Below, in pieces: positions 1 to 6,796 of a stretch of DNA of 34,590 nt; position 1 is the first letter of the stretch, and each line of letters starts with the position of its first letter. A program made the position numbers and the translations under genes. The notes beneath the pieces are model-generated. The model was given only the letters and a program-made list of their open reading frames with translations. It searched no databases and was not told where the DNA came from. The stretch is from a virus: IMG/VR virus record IMGVR_UViG_3300042542_005004, positions 1 through 34,590 of that record. One strand, 5' to 3'.

Positions 1-108
1 GACGATGGCAATTTTCATAACTGTGTCTACGCAAAACCAGGCATGAGAAAAGAGCAATGCAAGTATTGGAGGATCGTTTCGCCATCTCAACAGGAGGCCA
101 ACCAATGA
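1..108 (+). CDS. C-terminal end of an unidentified protein (cut by window edge)
   Basis: The first reading frame is open from base 1 and ends at a TGA at 106-108, giving 35 residues that include two cysteines (NC and QC) and end in QQEANQ. The start lies outside the window. The stop overlaps the next ATG (105-107) in an ATGA junction, the usual sign of translational coupling in this genome, and that is the main reason to believe it is real. No function can be inferred from so short a tail. Confidence 0.6.
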   Translation, partial: DDGNFHNCVYAKPGMRKEQCKYWRIVSPSQQEANQ

Positions 109-356
109 CCACACCACTCTCCCCTGCATACGTTTGGGAAATCAGTGGCCCATGCCGCGAGTGTGACTGCTACATCTTTCCGCATGACGATGATGAGGGA
201 TGGGCGAAAGCAAGAGGCTTTGCTCTTCACTGGCTTGAAGAAGTCATGGATCAGATGGAGGTGAACGGGCCGAAGCTAAGCATTGAGGTTCAGCTTAGAG
301 CTGCAACCGAATCCGATTTAGAGATCCTTGGGGAGGCAGATAATGAAATGACATAA
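105..356 (+). CDS. hypothetical protein with MTxPLSPA start
   Basis: An 83-residue soluble, acidic protein of unknown function. I chose ATG 105 because a perfect AGGAGG at 92-97 sits 7 bp upstream and because this start forms an ATGA overlap with the preceding frame; an upstream in-frame start at 57 would lack both. The N-terminus MTTPLSPA matches the MTAPLSPAAQA starts of the genes at 841 and 1056, but the rest (a CRECDCY cysteine cluster near residue 20, then a tryptophan-rich helix) is unrelated. The shared start may be a small conserved module. Function unknown. Confidence 0.7.
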   Translation: MTTPLSPAYVWEISGPCRECDCYIFPHDDDEGWAKARGFALHWLEEVMDQMEVNGPKLSIEVQLRAATESDLEILGEADNEMT

Positions 357-400
357 CTATTTGCTTTTGACAAATCACACTTAATCACTGGACCAGAACA

Positions 401-841
401 ATGACAAATCCTATTCCTGTTACAGCAATGACAAGCATCACCGCTGCTACAACATTTCAAGAGCGCATGTTTGAGCGTGTGCGAGAATCTCTTTCGGAAT
501 TACTAACACCCGAAGAAGCCAAGGTGTTGGTTGAGAAAGCGATTGAAGAAAGTCTTTTTAAGCGTGAATTGGTGCGAGGAAATAGCTATCATACGCCAGA
601 CAGATACGAGCCCTCCCGTTTTGAGCAACTCGTCAAAGAGGCCACTGAACCCATGGTCAAGGAAGCCATAGCCGACTGGCTTGCCGAGCACCAAGAGGAA
701 GTCAAGGCCTCTATTCAGAGTGTAGTTGAAATGGGCATTGCATCAACAGTAGTTAAAGTCTTTCGGGAAGAAATGCGGCAACCTATGTACGAGATTGGCG
801 GAAAGCTGAATCAAGTCATCAACAAGCTGGGAGGAATCTGA
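401..841 (+). CDS. hypothetical helical protein
   Basis: A 146-residue protein, rich in Glu, Lys and Val and predicted largely alpha-helical, with no recognised motif. It has no clear Shine-Dalgarno sequence. A TTGACA hexamer occurs at 367-372 upstream but no matching -10 box was found at normal spacing. The stop overlaps the next ATG by one base (TGATG), so it is probably co-translated with the gene at 841. A structural or scaffold role cannot be excluded; the function is unknown. Confidence 0.65.
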   Translation: MTNPIPVTAMTSITAATTFQERMFERVRESLSELLTPEEAKVLVEKAIEESLFKRELVRGNSYHTPDRYEPSRFEQLVKEATEPMVKEAIADWLAEHQEEVKASIQSVVEMGIASTVVKVFREEMRQPMYEIGGKLNQVINKLGGI

Positions 842-1059
842 TGACCGCGCCCCTCTCCCCAGCGGCTCAGGCGGTGCTAGATGCGTACAAGAAAGGCGGC
901 CTAGATGCCGCCCTTCGTGCTGCAGCAAGGGAAATAGAGCCAACGATGGAGGAACGCAAAACAGACCCCAACCGCCGCGGACCAGGTTTTTTCAACGGGA
1001 TCAGCTGCGGCTGCGCACAGCTCCTCTTCCTCGCCAACGAACTGGACCCCACACCATGA
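841..1059 (+). CDS. small hypothetical protein, MTAPLSPAAQA family (copy 1)
   Basis: A 72-residue protein starting MTAPLSPAAQA, followed by an A/L-rich helix. It is preceded by GGAGG about 6 bp upstream of the ATG. The first 35 residues are closely similar to the next gene (VLDAYKKGGLDAALRAAA versus IWDAYQQGGLTAALSAAA), and the two are also similar at nucleotide level, which points to a tandem duplication followed by divergence of the C-terminal half. The C-terminal half has a CGCAQLLFLANELD helix that corresponds to RFRFLALAAELKG in copy 2. I recall similar MTxPLSPAAQAVLDA proteins from cyanobacterial and cyanophage sequences, always without function. Confidence 0.75.
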   Translation: MTAPLSPAAQAVLDAYKKGGLDAALRAAAREIEPTMEERKTDPNRRGPGFFNGISCGCAQLLFLANELDPTP

Positions 1060-1346
1060 CCGCGCCACTCTCCCCAGCAGCTCAGGCGATCTGGGACGCC
1101 TATCAACAGGGCGGCCTCACCGCCGCGCTGAGTGCTGCTGCAGATCAAGCAGTGCCGGAAACCGACACGATTGACAAAGAGGAGTGGATCGGCCAGAGCG
1201 CATGGCAGCAAGCCGAGCAGCGAGTGAGGTTTCGCTTTCTCGCCCTCGCCGCTGAGCTGAAAGGCGCTGATCCATGCCTAAATGGCTCTCCTTATCTGTT
1301 TGACACATCCACCAAAGACCAAAAGCCGCCACCGCGACTTGTTTGA
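1056..1346 (+). CDS. small hypothetical protein, MTAPLSPAAQA family (copy 2)
   Basis: A 96-residue paralogue of the preceding gene, with which it overlaps by an ATGA junction. The N-terminal module is conserved; the middle carries an extra acidic segment and the C-terminus a proline-rich tail. Its stop codon at 1344-1346 abuts the stop codon of a tiny minus-strand gene (1347-1349), so the two genes converge without a spacer. No catalytic or metal-binding motif was seen. Function unknown. Confidence 0.7.
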   Translation: MTAPLSPAAQAIWDAYQQGGLTAALSAAADQAVPETDTIDKEEWIGQSAWQQAEQRVRFRFLALAAELKGADPCLNGSPYLFDTSTKDQKPPPRLV

Positions 1347-1445
1347 CTACTTCTTCTTCCCACCATTCTTGTAATCTTTGCCTTTGCCCTTGCTTTTCCC
1401 GCCCTTGCCGTTCTTGCTGGTCTTGTAGCCTTTGCCGTTCATCAT
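1347..1445 (-). CDS. tiny Lys/Gly-rich basic peptide
   Basis: The minus strand encodes a 32-residue peptide starting with two consecutive ATG codons. It is composed almost entirely of Lys, Gly, Asn, Ser and Tyr (segments NGKGYKTSKNGKGG and GGKKK) and ends with TAG. It is strongly cationic and low in complexity, so it could be an RNA- or DNA-binding peptide, but low complexity also makes chance conservation hard to judge. Support: the frame fills the gap between convergent and divergent neighbours exactly, and another minus-strand basic protein (8141-8404) has a similar GGKPKKK end. No strong ribosome-binding site was seen. Confidence 0.5.
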   Translation of the reverse strand: MMNGKGYKTSKNGKGGKSKGKGKDYKNGGKKK

Positions 1446-1509
1446 GGCTTTTGTGCAACCAATCCAATTCTAGTCACCAGGCCGCGCTAGCTATCATCAC
1501 TGTTTTAGC

Positions 1510-1848
1510 ATGAAAAAATTTCGCACTAAGTTACGCGCCATTGTCTACCAGTGGGTAAATGGAGAAATAGAGCCGGAATACGCCCTTCACGAGATTGTAA
1601 AGCTTGTCGATGGGCGATCTGTTAAGCAGTTAAATCTTTGCACCAGGACTTTGCACGCCCTGCTCAGAGCGGGCTATGAAACAATTGAAGACCTGACTGA
1701 AGCCAGTGAAAAAGAGCTTAGGACTATTCCGCTTATAGGATTTGGCTCTCTTGTTGAAATCGCAGCCGCACTTGATGAGTTCGAGAGGGGCGGTACAGAG
1801 CTTAATTGTATAGCTGTTAGAACAGATCTGCTTGAGGGGGATGACTGA
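1510..1848 (+). CDS. RNA polymerase alpha-CTD-like protein
   Basis: A 112-residue protein whose residues about 38-92 resemble the C-terminal domain of the bacterial RNA polymerase alpha subunit, a double helix-hairpin-helix fold that binds UP-element DNA and activators. By-eye alignment with E. coli RpoA places R46 at R265, G77 at G296, S80 at S299 and E83 at E302. H49 replaces N268, A50 replaces C269, and F78/G79 replace the two lysines 297/298. There is no alpha N-terminal domain; instead a basic helix (residues 1-35) precedes the fold. Inference: it could compete with or decorate the host alpha-CTD. A generic HhH DNA-binding protein is the alternative. It starts the replication operon. Confidence 0.72.
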   Translation: MKKFRTKLRAIVYQWVNGEIEPEYALHEIVKLVDGRSVKQLNLCTRTLHALLRAGYETIEDLTEASEKELRTIPLIGFGSLVEIAAALDEFERGGTELNCIAVRTDLLEGDD

Positions 1849-2173
1849 TTTGCTTAAACAGCTTGTTGAACTGCATCAATCTGTCAAGTTAAAAAAAGAA
1901 AACCACAAGAAGAAAATTGCTGACATTGATGACGAGCGTGCAAATCTTTTCTACAAGGCAGCTCAGCTAGAAGAAGATACGCCAGCAATGGATGAAGTTT
2001 ACCGACAATTAGATTTACTTGACAGCAAAGAGTTTTCATGCTACTGTCAACTTAGAAATTTTCTTTCACTTGCTGATGAACAGATCGACAAAACAATCAA
2101 GTCAGTTGTTCAGCGAAGATTTGAATCCATCGGACCCCTTCTTCCATATATTGGTAGCGATGCGTTTGAGTGA
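1841..2173 (+). CDS. hypothetical coiled-coil protein
   Basis: A 110-residue protein, rich in Lys, Glu, Gln and Leu, with heptad-like spacing through residues 1-50 that suggests a coiled coil. ATG 1841 follows a GAGGGGG purine run and overlaps the end of the alpha-CTD-like gene by 8 bases. An upstream TTG at 1832 is also in frame but less likely. No enzyme motif was seen. Its position between the alpha-CTD-like protein and the replication-initiator-like gene suggests a role in replication or transcription, but nothing in the protein proves it. Confidence 0.65.
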   Translation: MTDLLKQLVELHQSVKLKKENHKKKIADIDDERANLFYKAAQLEEDTPAMDEVYRQLDLLDSKEFSCYCQLRNFLSLADEQIDKTIKSVVQRRFESIGPLLPYIGSDAFE

Positions 2174-2387
2174 GCTAAATCCGCTCATGACAGTTGACCA
2201 AGCTAGGAGGGCAGATGAAATATCAGACAAGCTTTGTAGGTTTGCCGTCAGAAAAATCAAAGCCTCTGACCAGGGCAGTAGAGTAAACCATATTCACAAA
2301 CAGCAACTTGAGCTTGCAGTGCTTGGGCGTGATCTGATAGTTGAACTTGAGAGCGAAATCCAAGAGCGTGGGGGCGAAAATGAGTAA
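2160..2387 (+). CDS. small hypothetical helical protein
   Basis: A 75-residue helical protein, starting MRLSELNPL, of unknown function. The frame extends further upstream inside the previous gene, but ATG 2160 (14-base overlap) or ATG 2187 are the plausible starts. Its stop TAA at 2385-2387 lies just inside the next gene, whose ATG is at 2380. The tight nesting between two well-supported genes is the main support; there is no recognisable domain. Confidence 0.55.
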   Translation: MRLSELNPLMTVDQARRADEISDKLCRFAVRKIKASDQGSRVNHIHKQQLELAVLGRDLIVELESEIQERGGENE

Positions 2388-3126
2388 CAAAACAGTGCCC
2401 GTTGTATCTGATAGATTTCTCGTCGCCCCAGCAAATCTTCTTCAGCAAAACAGAAATTATATCTGGGTGTTCTTGATATTGATGAACAAAGCGAACAGTC
2501 AGAGGTCTACTGTGATTTCCGGCGATGAACTCATTGAGCTGTCGGGCCTTTCTCCGACTGAGCTAAGAGACGCTTTGTACTGGTTAATGCTAAACGGTTA
2601 TGTCAGAAAGACATATTCCGAGGAAAAAGCAAAAAGTGTCTATCTTCTAAGCGTGGAGGGGGCGCTGCCTCATGAGGTTTCCAATAGTCTTCGCCCCTCA
2701 TCCAGTCAACTGCCTCGCCCCACACGTTCAACAGAGCCCATCAAGGCAAAAAACAAAAAGTTTGTTGCAACTCTCTCGGGGAGCGAGGGTGTCACAATCC
2801 CTCCACAGTTATCAACGGTTGCTTCAGGTATTTGCGACTTTTTCAACAATCACAAGGGGGGCGCAAAAACAAAAAGATCTTTTTACAGCCTGCTTGATTC
2901 TCTGGTTCGGATACTTGAAGACCCAGGGGGCGGCATCGAAGCAGTAAGGAAGCAGCTCGACTCTGCCATTGAGAAATCGAAGTCGGGCGAGAAAAAGTGG
3001 GACTCGATTACTTATCAGAATTGGGACAAATTTGGCAGAGAGAAGAAGCCTCACTGGGAGCAAAATACTAGGCCTTCCACTCAGCAAATAGTTAGCACTT
3101 TTGAAGAGGACATCGCAGGTTTCTGA
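2380..3126 (+). CDS. winged-helix replication initiator / helicase-loader-like protein
   Basis: A 248-residue protein. Residues about 24-92 read as a winged helix: a first helix (YIWVFLILMNKAN), an ISGDELIELSGLS recognition region, a second helix and a wing ending at VYLLSV. A disordered basic linker with SSSQ and PRPTRST follows, then a C-terminal helical domain with KWDSITYQNWDKF. A DNA-binding head, linker and C-terminal domain directly upstream of a DnaB-type helicase is the arrangement of phage initiator/loader proteins such as lambda O or DnaD-like proteins. Function is inferred from architecture and context; I do not recognise a named family. ATG 2380 follows GGGGGCG. Confidence 0.6.
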   Translation: MSNKTVPVVSDRFLVAPANLLQQNRNYIWVFLILMNKANSQRSTVISGDELIELSGLSPTELRDALYWLMLNGYVRKTYSEEKAKSVYLLSVEGALPHEVSNSLRPSSSQLPRPTRSTEPIKAKNKKFVATLSGSEGVTIPPQLSTVASGICDFFNNHKGGAKTKRSFYSLLDSLVRILEDPGGGIEAVRKQLDSAIEKSKSGEKKWDSITYQNWDKFGREKKPHWEQNTRPSTQQIVSTFEEDIAGF

Positions 3127-3127
3127 C

Positions 3128-4549
3128 ATGAGCATCATCAATCTCGAAGAATTTGAATCACAGCAGGACTCCTGCGAAATTGAAAAGCACTTTCTCGCTG
3201 CTGCTTACAATCATTTCTGTTTTGCTTTTGGAGAGCAGGAATGGGCGGATAAATTCATGGAAATGTTGAAAGGGCGAGAGCTGTTTTCGGACCCATTCAA
3301 CAGATACATGTTTGACTGCCTTGAAGAAGAGTACGGCACCTTTCATCAATCTCCGACAAACGACATTACTCTTGCCGCTCGTCTGAGAGATGCTTCGGGC
3401 TGCGAAATAAAAGCTGCTGAAGATTACATTGAGCAAGTCGCCTCTTATCCCATAGAGAAAGACTTGGACGTGTGGGCGGAAAAAATAATGCCCATCTGGT
3501 ACTTTCATTATTCTCGCTCAAGAGTCAAGGACTATATTCAGAACTCAGCTGATATTGTCAGCAAGAGCTGCAACATCAAAGAATCAAAGGTTGCAACCTC
3601 TTATCTACTGCAAGCGGTTGACTTGATTGAGGGGGCGGAAGTTTACAAGAAGGAGGTTCACCCTTTGATTGCAGCCAAAGAGATGTTCCTGGGGCCAAAA
3701 ATCAACAATCGAGTGATCAGAACTCGCTTCACTGGGCTCAATGCCTCACTCGGGGGCGGGCTGAATCACCCCGACATGGGCAAAGGGGGGCGACTGATCG
3801 TTGTTGCAGGGCGCCCTGGCAGTGGTAAATCGACCTGGGCGATGAATCTTGCACTTGACGTTGCGATCAAGAATTACAAGGTTTTGTATTACACCTTGGA
3901 AATGCCAGATAGTGAGGTGTGCCAGAGAATGCTGTCTTGCATGGACTACCTCAGGTGCTTAGAGGAAGGGGGGAGCCCCTTGACTTATGGCCATGTCATC
4001 AGGCAGGCCAAGGACGAGAAACAAGAACAGCGAATTCTTGATACGGAAGTTGAACCGATAGCTCAAAACCTTATATTCACTAACACTTTTGAAACGACCG
4101 CCTCTCAGGTTGTTAGTAAAATCAAGTCTGAAAAAAGAAAGCATCCAGACCTGGCCTTGGTGGTGATCGACTATCTGACACTGATGGACATGGACTCTGA
4201 CACCACAAAGGCTGAGAACAGAGCTTTGGCAGTGGGGGCGGCAACAAGAAAGTTCAAGATAGCTGCAACACGTACCGGTGTTGACATTTTGCTTGTCTGT
4301 CAGCTAAATAGAGGGGTTGAAAGTCGTGCAGATAAGCGCCCCATGCTCTCGGACCTCAGAGAGTCGGGCAAGATCGAAGAAGACGCCGACATGGTTGTTT
4401 TCAATTACTGGCCGTATTACTACGACAAAACGCAGGATCAGATGATTTATGAGTACGCTATTGCCAAAAACAGAAAGGGGGCGACGGGAACATGCAATAT
4501 CAATTTTGCAGCTGAGTGCTATGCAATGTTTGAAGCCCCGAAGTGGTAA
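3128..4549 (+). CDS. dnaB: DnaB-type replicative DNA helicase
   Basis: A 473-residue ring helicase that would unwind DNA ahead of the phage fork. The N-terminal domain (about 1-150) is helical and divergent. The RecA-like C-terminal domain has Walker A GRPGSGKST (residues 228-236), a YTLEM segment after it, Walker B LVVIDYLTLMD, the CQLNRGVE sensor segment, the hallmark LSDLRESGKIEEDAD (from residue 407) and AKNRKGATG near the end. All key motifs are intact and the length is normal for DnaB. ATG 3128 lies one base after the previous stop; an upstream TTG at 3101 would add nine residues. The zinc-finger gene at 4550 follows with no gap. Confidence 0.96.
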   Translation: MSIINLEEFESQQDSCEIEKHFLAAAYNHFCFAFGEQEWADKFMEMLKGRELFSDPFNRYMFDCLEEEYGTFHQSPTNDITLAARLRDASGCEIKAAEDYIEQVASYPIEKDLDVWAEKIMPIWYFHYSRSRVKDYIQNSADIVSKSCNIKESKVATSYLLQAVDLIEGAEVYKKEVHPLIAAKEMFLGPKINNRVIRTRFTGLNASLGGGLNHPDMGKGGRLIVVAGRPGSGKSTWAMNLALDVAIKNYKVLYYTLEMPDSEVCQRMLSCMDYLRCLEEGGSPLTYGHVIRQAKDEKQEQRILDTEVEPIAQNLIFTNTFETTASQVVSKIKSEKRKHPDLALVVIDYLTLMDMDSDTTKAENRALAVGAATRKFKIAATRTGVDILLVCQLNRGVESRADKRPMLSDLRESGKIEEDADMVVFNYWPYYYDKTQDQMIYEYAIAKNRKGATGTCNINFAAECYAMFEAPKW

Positions 4550-5176
4550 ATGAAAGCTTCATCGAAAAAATCCCCATGTCCTATATGCGGCCGGCACACC
4601 GATGACAAGTGCCGGTCCAACGACGAAAGCATATTGTGTTATTCTGGTGATAAATTTGGCCCCAGCGCCAACCTAAGGAAGGGCGATAGCATCCAAGCCC
4701 TTGGCAAGACCTGGATACTCATCTCCTATAACGCGGGCTTCTCGGCAACCTCGTATCTGTTTGTTATAGATGACGGAAGATACAAAAAGCTATCGCCCCA
4801 AGAAAAAAGCCAGCTCAACCGAAAGAAAGTCGCTCTGGCAAGAAAAGCAATATTTGCCTTCAGAGAGATTGAAGATAACTTCTTTCTATTTCTCGCCCCA
4901 CGAGATTTATTTTCTCTCGCCCCCGACGAGATTGATTACGTCGAAGCCTTTGGCAGCAAGTTAATCGAGCTGTGTGAAAACCTGGAAGACTTCCTCTCTC
5001 TCAACAGGATTCACATCAAGCAGTTGGGGGCGATCAGGGGCAGGCTGCAGCAGATGAGGGGGCTCCTGGAGGGCCTGCGGGGAGACTTGAGGCACTTCGG
5101 GGAGCAGTTCCTGGGCCAGCCAGTCCAGGCGCCTTCGCGAGGCACGGAGGGGGCGCAAGCTCAGTCTTCCTCTTGA
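4550..5176 (+). CDS. zinc-finger protein, possible primase-derived
   Basis: A 208-residue protein whose ATG directly follows the helicase stop. Residues 10-30 hold four cysteines (C10, C13, C21, C30 in CPICGRHTDDKC and ILCYSGDKFG), similar to the N-terminal zinc finger of phage and plasmid primases. No TOPRIM or primase catalytic domain follows; the remainder is a beta-rich stretch (TWILISYNAGFSATSYLFVIDD) and then a long Leu/Arg-rich helix ending in a GQP/QAQ tail. Inference: a primase relic or a DNA-binding accessory to the helicase. The 3' end overlaps the convergent minus-strand gene by 16 bases. Confidence 0.65.
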   Translation: MKASSKKSPCPICGRHTDDKCRSNDESILCYSGDKFGPSANLRKGDSIQALGKTWILISYNAGFSATSYLFVIDDGRYKKLSPQEKSQLNRKKVALARKAIFAFREIEDNFFLFLAPRDLFSLAPDEIDYVEAFGSKLIELCENLEDFLSLNRIHIKQLGAIRGRLQQMRGLLEGLRGDLRHFGEQFLGQPVQAPSRGTEGAQAQSSS

Positions 5177-5370
5177 CCAACCAGGTTCGCTTTCGCCCAC
5201 CTCTCGAATCCGTACTCGACAAGCAGAGCGCAAAAGGTACTCATTGAAAGAGTGCGTGGTTTCATCGCTGCGACTTTTACAGCGGTCTCCTCTTCAATCC
5301 GCATTTTCACGGTCATTAGGGAGTGCCTCTTGGTCTCCACTTTGGTTTTGTTTGCTTCTTCTGTCATCAT
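5161..5370 (-). CDS. putative ribbon-helix-helix DNA-binding protein
   Basis: A 69-residue basic protein starting with two ATG codons. Residues about 19-60 fit the ribbon-helix-helix pattern: a short strand (TVKMRIEEE), helix A (TAVKVAAMKPR), a TLSMSTF turn and helix B (CALLVEYGFERWAK). Proteins of this fold bind operators as dimers and often act as small repressors. It is a lone minus-strand gene within the plus-strand early arm, with a divergent intergenic region (5371-5420) that could hold its operator. It is assigned by pattern only; no family name can be given. Confidence 0.6.
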   Translation of the reverse strand: MMTEEANKTKVETKRHSLMTVKMRIEEETAVKVAAMKPRTLSMSTFCALLVEYGFERWAKANLVGQEED

Positions 5371-5420
5371 GCTAGGATTTGGCTCGAAAGGGGAACCAAC
5401 GGGGACTCTACACTAAACCA

Positions 5421-5630
5421 ATGCCAGGGCAAAGTCAAGAGCCGTCGAAGATCTCGCCCGCCCCAAATTGGACGGCAATCTTCAGCGTCCGATATGATTT
5501 ATCGCCCCCAGGCTATGATGAAATTTTTCTTGATTGCATCAATAACCCCAAAAAGAGAAAAAAAGAGCTAATGTGGGAGGCCAGCCTTGAGAAAAAGAAA
5601 AAGAAGGGGCTGGGGCGCAACCAAAAGTAA
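5421..5630 (+). CDS. small hypothetical protein
   Basis: A 69-residue protein: an N-terminal segment rich in Pro and Ser, a core (WTAIFSVRYDLSPPGYDEIF) and a very basic C-terminus with runs of Lys. ATG 5421 is preferred over the TTG at 5379, which would run into the divergent promoter region. Codon composition and a CGCCCC-type motif match the surrounding backbone. Unknown function; the basic tail suggests nucleic-acid contact. Confidence 0.5.
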   Translation: MPGQSQEPSKISPAPNWTAIFSVRYDLSPPGYDEIFLDCINNPKKRKKELMWEASLEKKKKKGLGRNQK

Positions 5631-5650
5631 TTCATTTGCATCTTAAAATC

Positions 5651-5839
5651 ATGAGCAAAATTAAACTTTTCCGAGGCGACCAAATTCTTATACCTGGCAT
5701 AGAAGTGGTTTTCTCCGTCGAAGCCCCAAGAATTGATGGGGGCGAGAAAAAGAAAACTAAAGCTCGAAAACCAAGACCGCAAAAGCCGATTCAGCTTTCA
5801 CTGCTCGCCCCCGAACGGAGCCTGGTCGCCAAGGGTTGA
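5651..5839 (+). CDS. small basic hypothetical protein
   Basis: A 62-residue protein beginning MSKIKLFRGDQILIPG, with a beta-rich start and then a GEKKKTKARKPRPQKP basic stretch. ATG 5651 is chosen over an upstream TTG at 5636. Its TGA (5837-5839) overlaps the next gene's likely TTG start in a TTGA junction. No motif was recognised. Confidence 0.55.
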   Translation: MSKIKLFRGDQILIPGIEVVFSVEAPRIDGGEKKKTKARKPRPQKPIQLSLLAPERSLVAKG

Positions 5840-6180
5840 CAGAAGGGGCTGATGGTGCCATTATTCATTGGTCCACCACCCGCCTTGTTATGGGCAAAGA
5901 CAAAGCAAACCGACTGATCGATTCTCTGATTGTTGAGTGCCTTTCTCGCGAAGGCCTCTCTTTTGACGACGTTTTTCTTTATGTTGGGCGCAATTTCCCC
6001 ATCAACACTCGACAGCCAGGAGAAGGCTGTGTGCCGCCCCGCTTTTACTTTCTTGTTGAAAGTCGCATGAAGGCACTTAAGCGCAAGGGGCTGGTTTCTT
6101 ACGATCGGAAGCTGTCTTGCTGGTGCTACAACGAAGAAGCCGCTAAGGGGATCAATGCAGAAGCCGCTGTTCCGGCCTGA
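5836..6180 (+). CDS. winged-helix-like hypothetical protein
   Basis: A 114-residue protein with a helix-turn-helix-like region at about residues 25-105: NRLIDSLIVECLSREG, DDVFLYVG, FYFLVESRMKALKRKG and a wing LVSYDRKLSCWCY. This is the order of a winged helix that reads out a double helix with K/R-rich contacts. The start is uncertain: TTG 5836 makes a 4-base TTGA overlap with the previous stop, like the junction at 15839, and ATG 5890 would shorten it to 96 residues. It may be a small regulator; the target is unknown. Confidence 0.6.
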   Translation: MTEGADGAIIHWSTTRLVMGKDKANRLIDSLIVECLSREGLSFDDVFLYVGRNFPINTRQPGEGCVPPRFYFLVESRMKALKRKGLVSYDRKLSCWCYNEEAAKGINAEAAVPA

Positions 6181-6370
6181 TAGTGCCGCTTTTGTTACGA
6201 CTGATGACGGCGAAGAAGAGATCGCTTCTGTCAAGTCCAGGCTTGGCAATTACGTGATTCTCGACAACGGCGTCAGGTTTCATGTTCTTGACGATCGCAA
6301 GAAAAGCACCATGATTTGGAGACTGCCAGATCATGGTATTACCATCAAACCAATTCTGGGAAAAGAATGA
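6155..6370 (+). CDS. small beta-rich hypothetical protein
   Basis: A 71-residue protein; ATG 6155 is preceded by AAGGGG and overlaps the previous gene by 26 bases. The pattern of short strands (AFVTTDD, YVILDNGVRFHVLDD, TMIWRLPDHGITI) suggests a small beta-barrel. No known family was recognised. It overlaps the next gene's ATG by 4 bases. Confidence 0.6.
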   Translation: MQKPLFRPDSAAFVTTDDGEEEIASVKSRLGNYVILDNGVRFHVLDDRKKSTMIWRLPDHGITIKPILGKE

Positions 6371-6537
6371 GAGTCGAAGAGGTGCCACCGGACCAGCAAA
6401 ATTGTCTCAACTGCTATTACAAACGCGAACATCCAACCAGCCTGATCCGACTTTGCTGTCTTGACAATCAGCCACTTCCACTGCCAGCAACTAATTGGTG
6501 TGGGCAGTGGGTAAAGCATCCCGACCGCTTTAAGTAA
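6367..6537 (+). CDS. small Cys-rich putative zinc-binding protein
   Basis: A 56-residue protein with C13 and C16 in NCLNCYY, C30/C31 in RLCCLDN and C45 in NWCGQW. The spacing fits a single zinc site. A C-x2-C ... C ... WCGxW layout recurs in small phage and bacterial proteins that I recall as unannotated. ATG 6367 forms an ATGA junction with the previous stop, which favours it over the upstream in-frame start at 6316. It is probably a structural zinc knuckle for protein or nucleic-acid contacts. Confidence 0.68.
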   Translation: MRVEEVPPDQQNCLNCYYKREHPTSLIRLCCLDNQPLPLPATNWCGQWVKHPDRFK

Positions 6538-6553
6538 CCAATCAATCAATCAA

Positions 6554-6796
6554 ATGACTCCCATTTCCTCTATTACCGAAGTCCAAAGCACGCTTTCTCT
6601 TTCGCCTGAATCTCAGCAGCTTCTTGATGAAGCTCTTGCTGAATTCGAGTCTGCCGAGCGCAACAAAGCAAAGCTGATCATTCAAGAACGACTTCGCGAG
6701 ATTCGCCGCCTTGAGGTTCTCCTGGAGAAGGCCAAAGCCGATCTTGCCTCTCTTGTTCAGAAAGGCGAGCAGGAAATCCTGATGCTTGATTACTGA
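6554..6796 (+). CDS. small coiled-coil hypothetical protein
   Basis: An 80-residue protein, mostly one long amphipathic helix (residues 18-72: DEALAEFESAERNKAKL to LLEKAKADLASLVQK), consistent with a dimeric coiled coil. It is preceded by a short AATC tandem repeat (about 6538-6553) next to the start codon. Its last base is shared with the next ATG (TGATGA). No function can be assigned. Confidence 0.65.
   Translation: MTPISSITEVQSTLSLSPESQQLLDEALAEFESAERNKAKLIIQERLREIRRLEVLLEKAKADLASLVQKGEQEILMLDY

Noticed and set aside
367-395. Promoter from TTGACA at 367-372
   Set aside because: The -35 match is perfect but no acceptable -10 box exists at 16-18 bp; left unannotated.
5323-5571. Plus-strand frame opposite the ribbon-helix-helix gene
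   Set aside because: Phe/Cys-rich and His-rich translation without motif; the minus-strand frame has a coherent RHH pattern and two ATGs.
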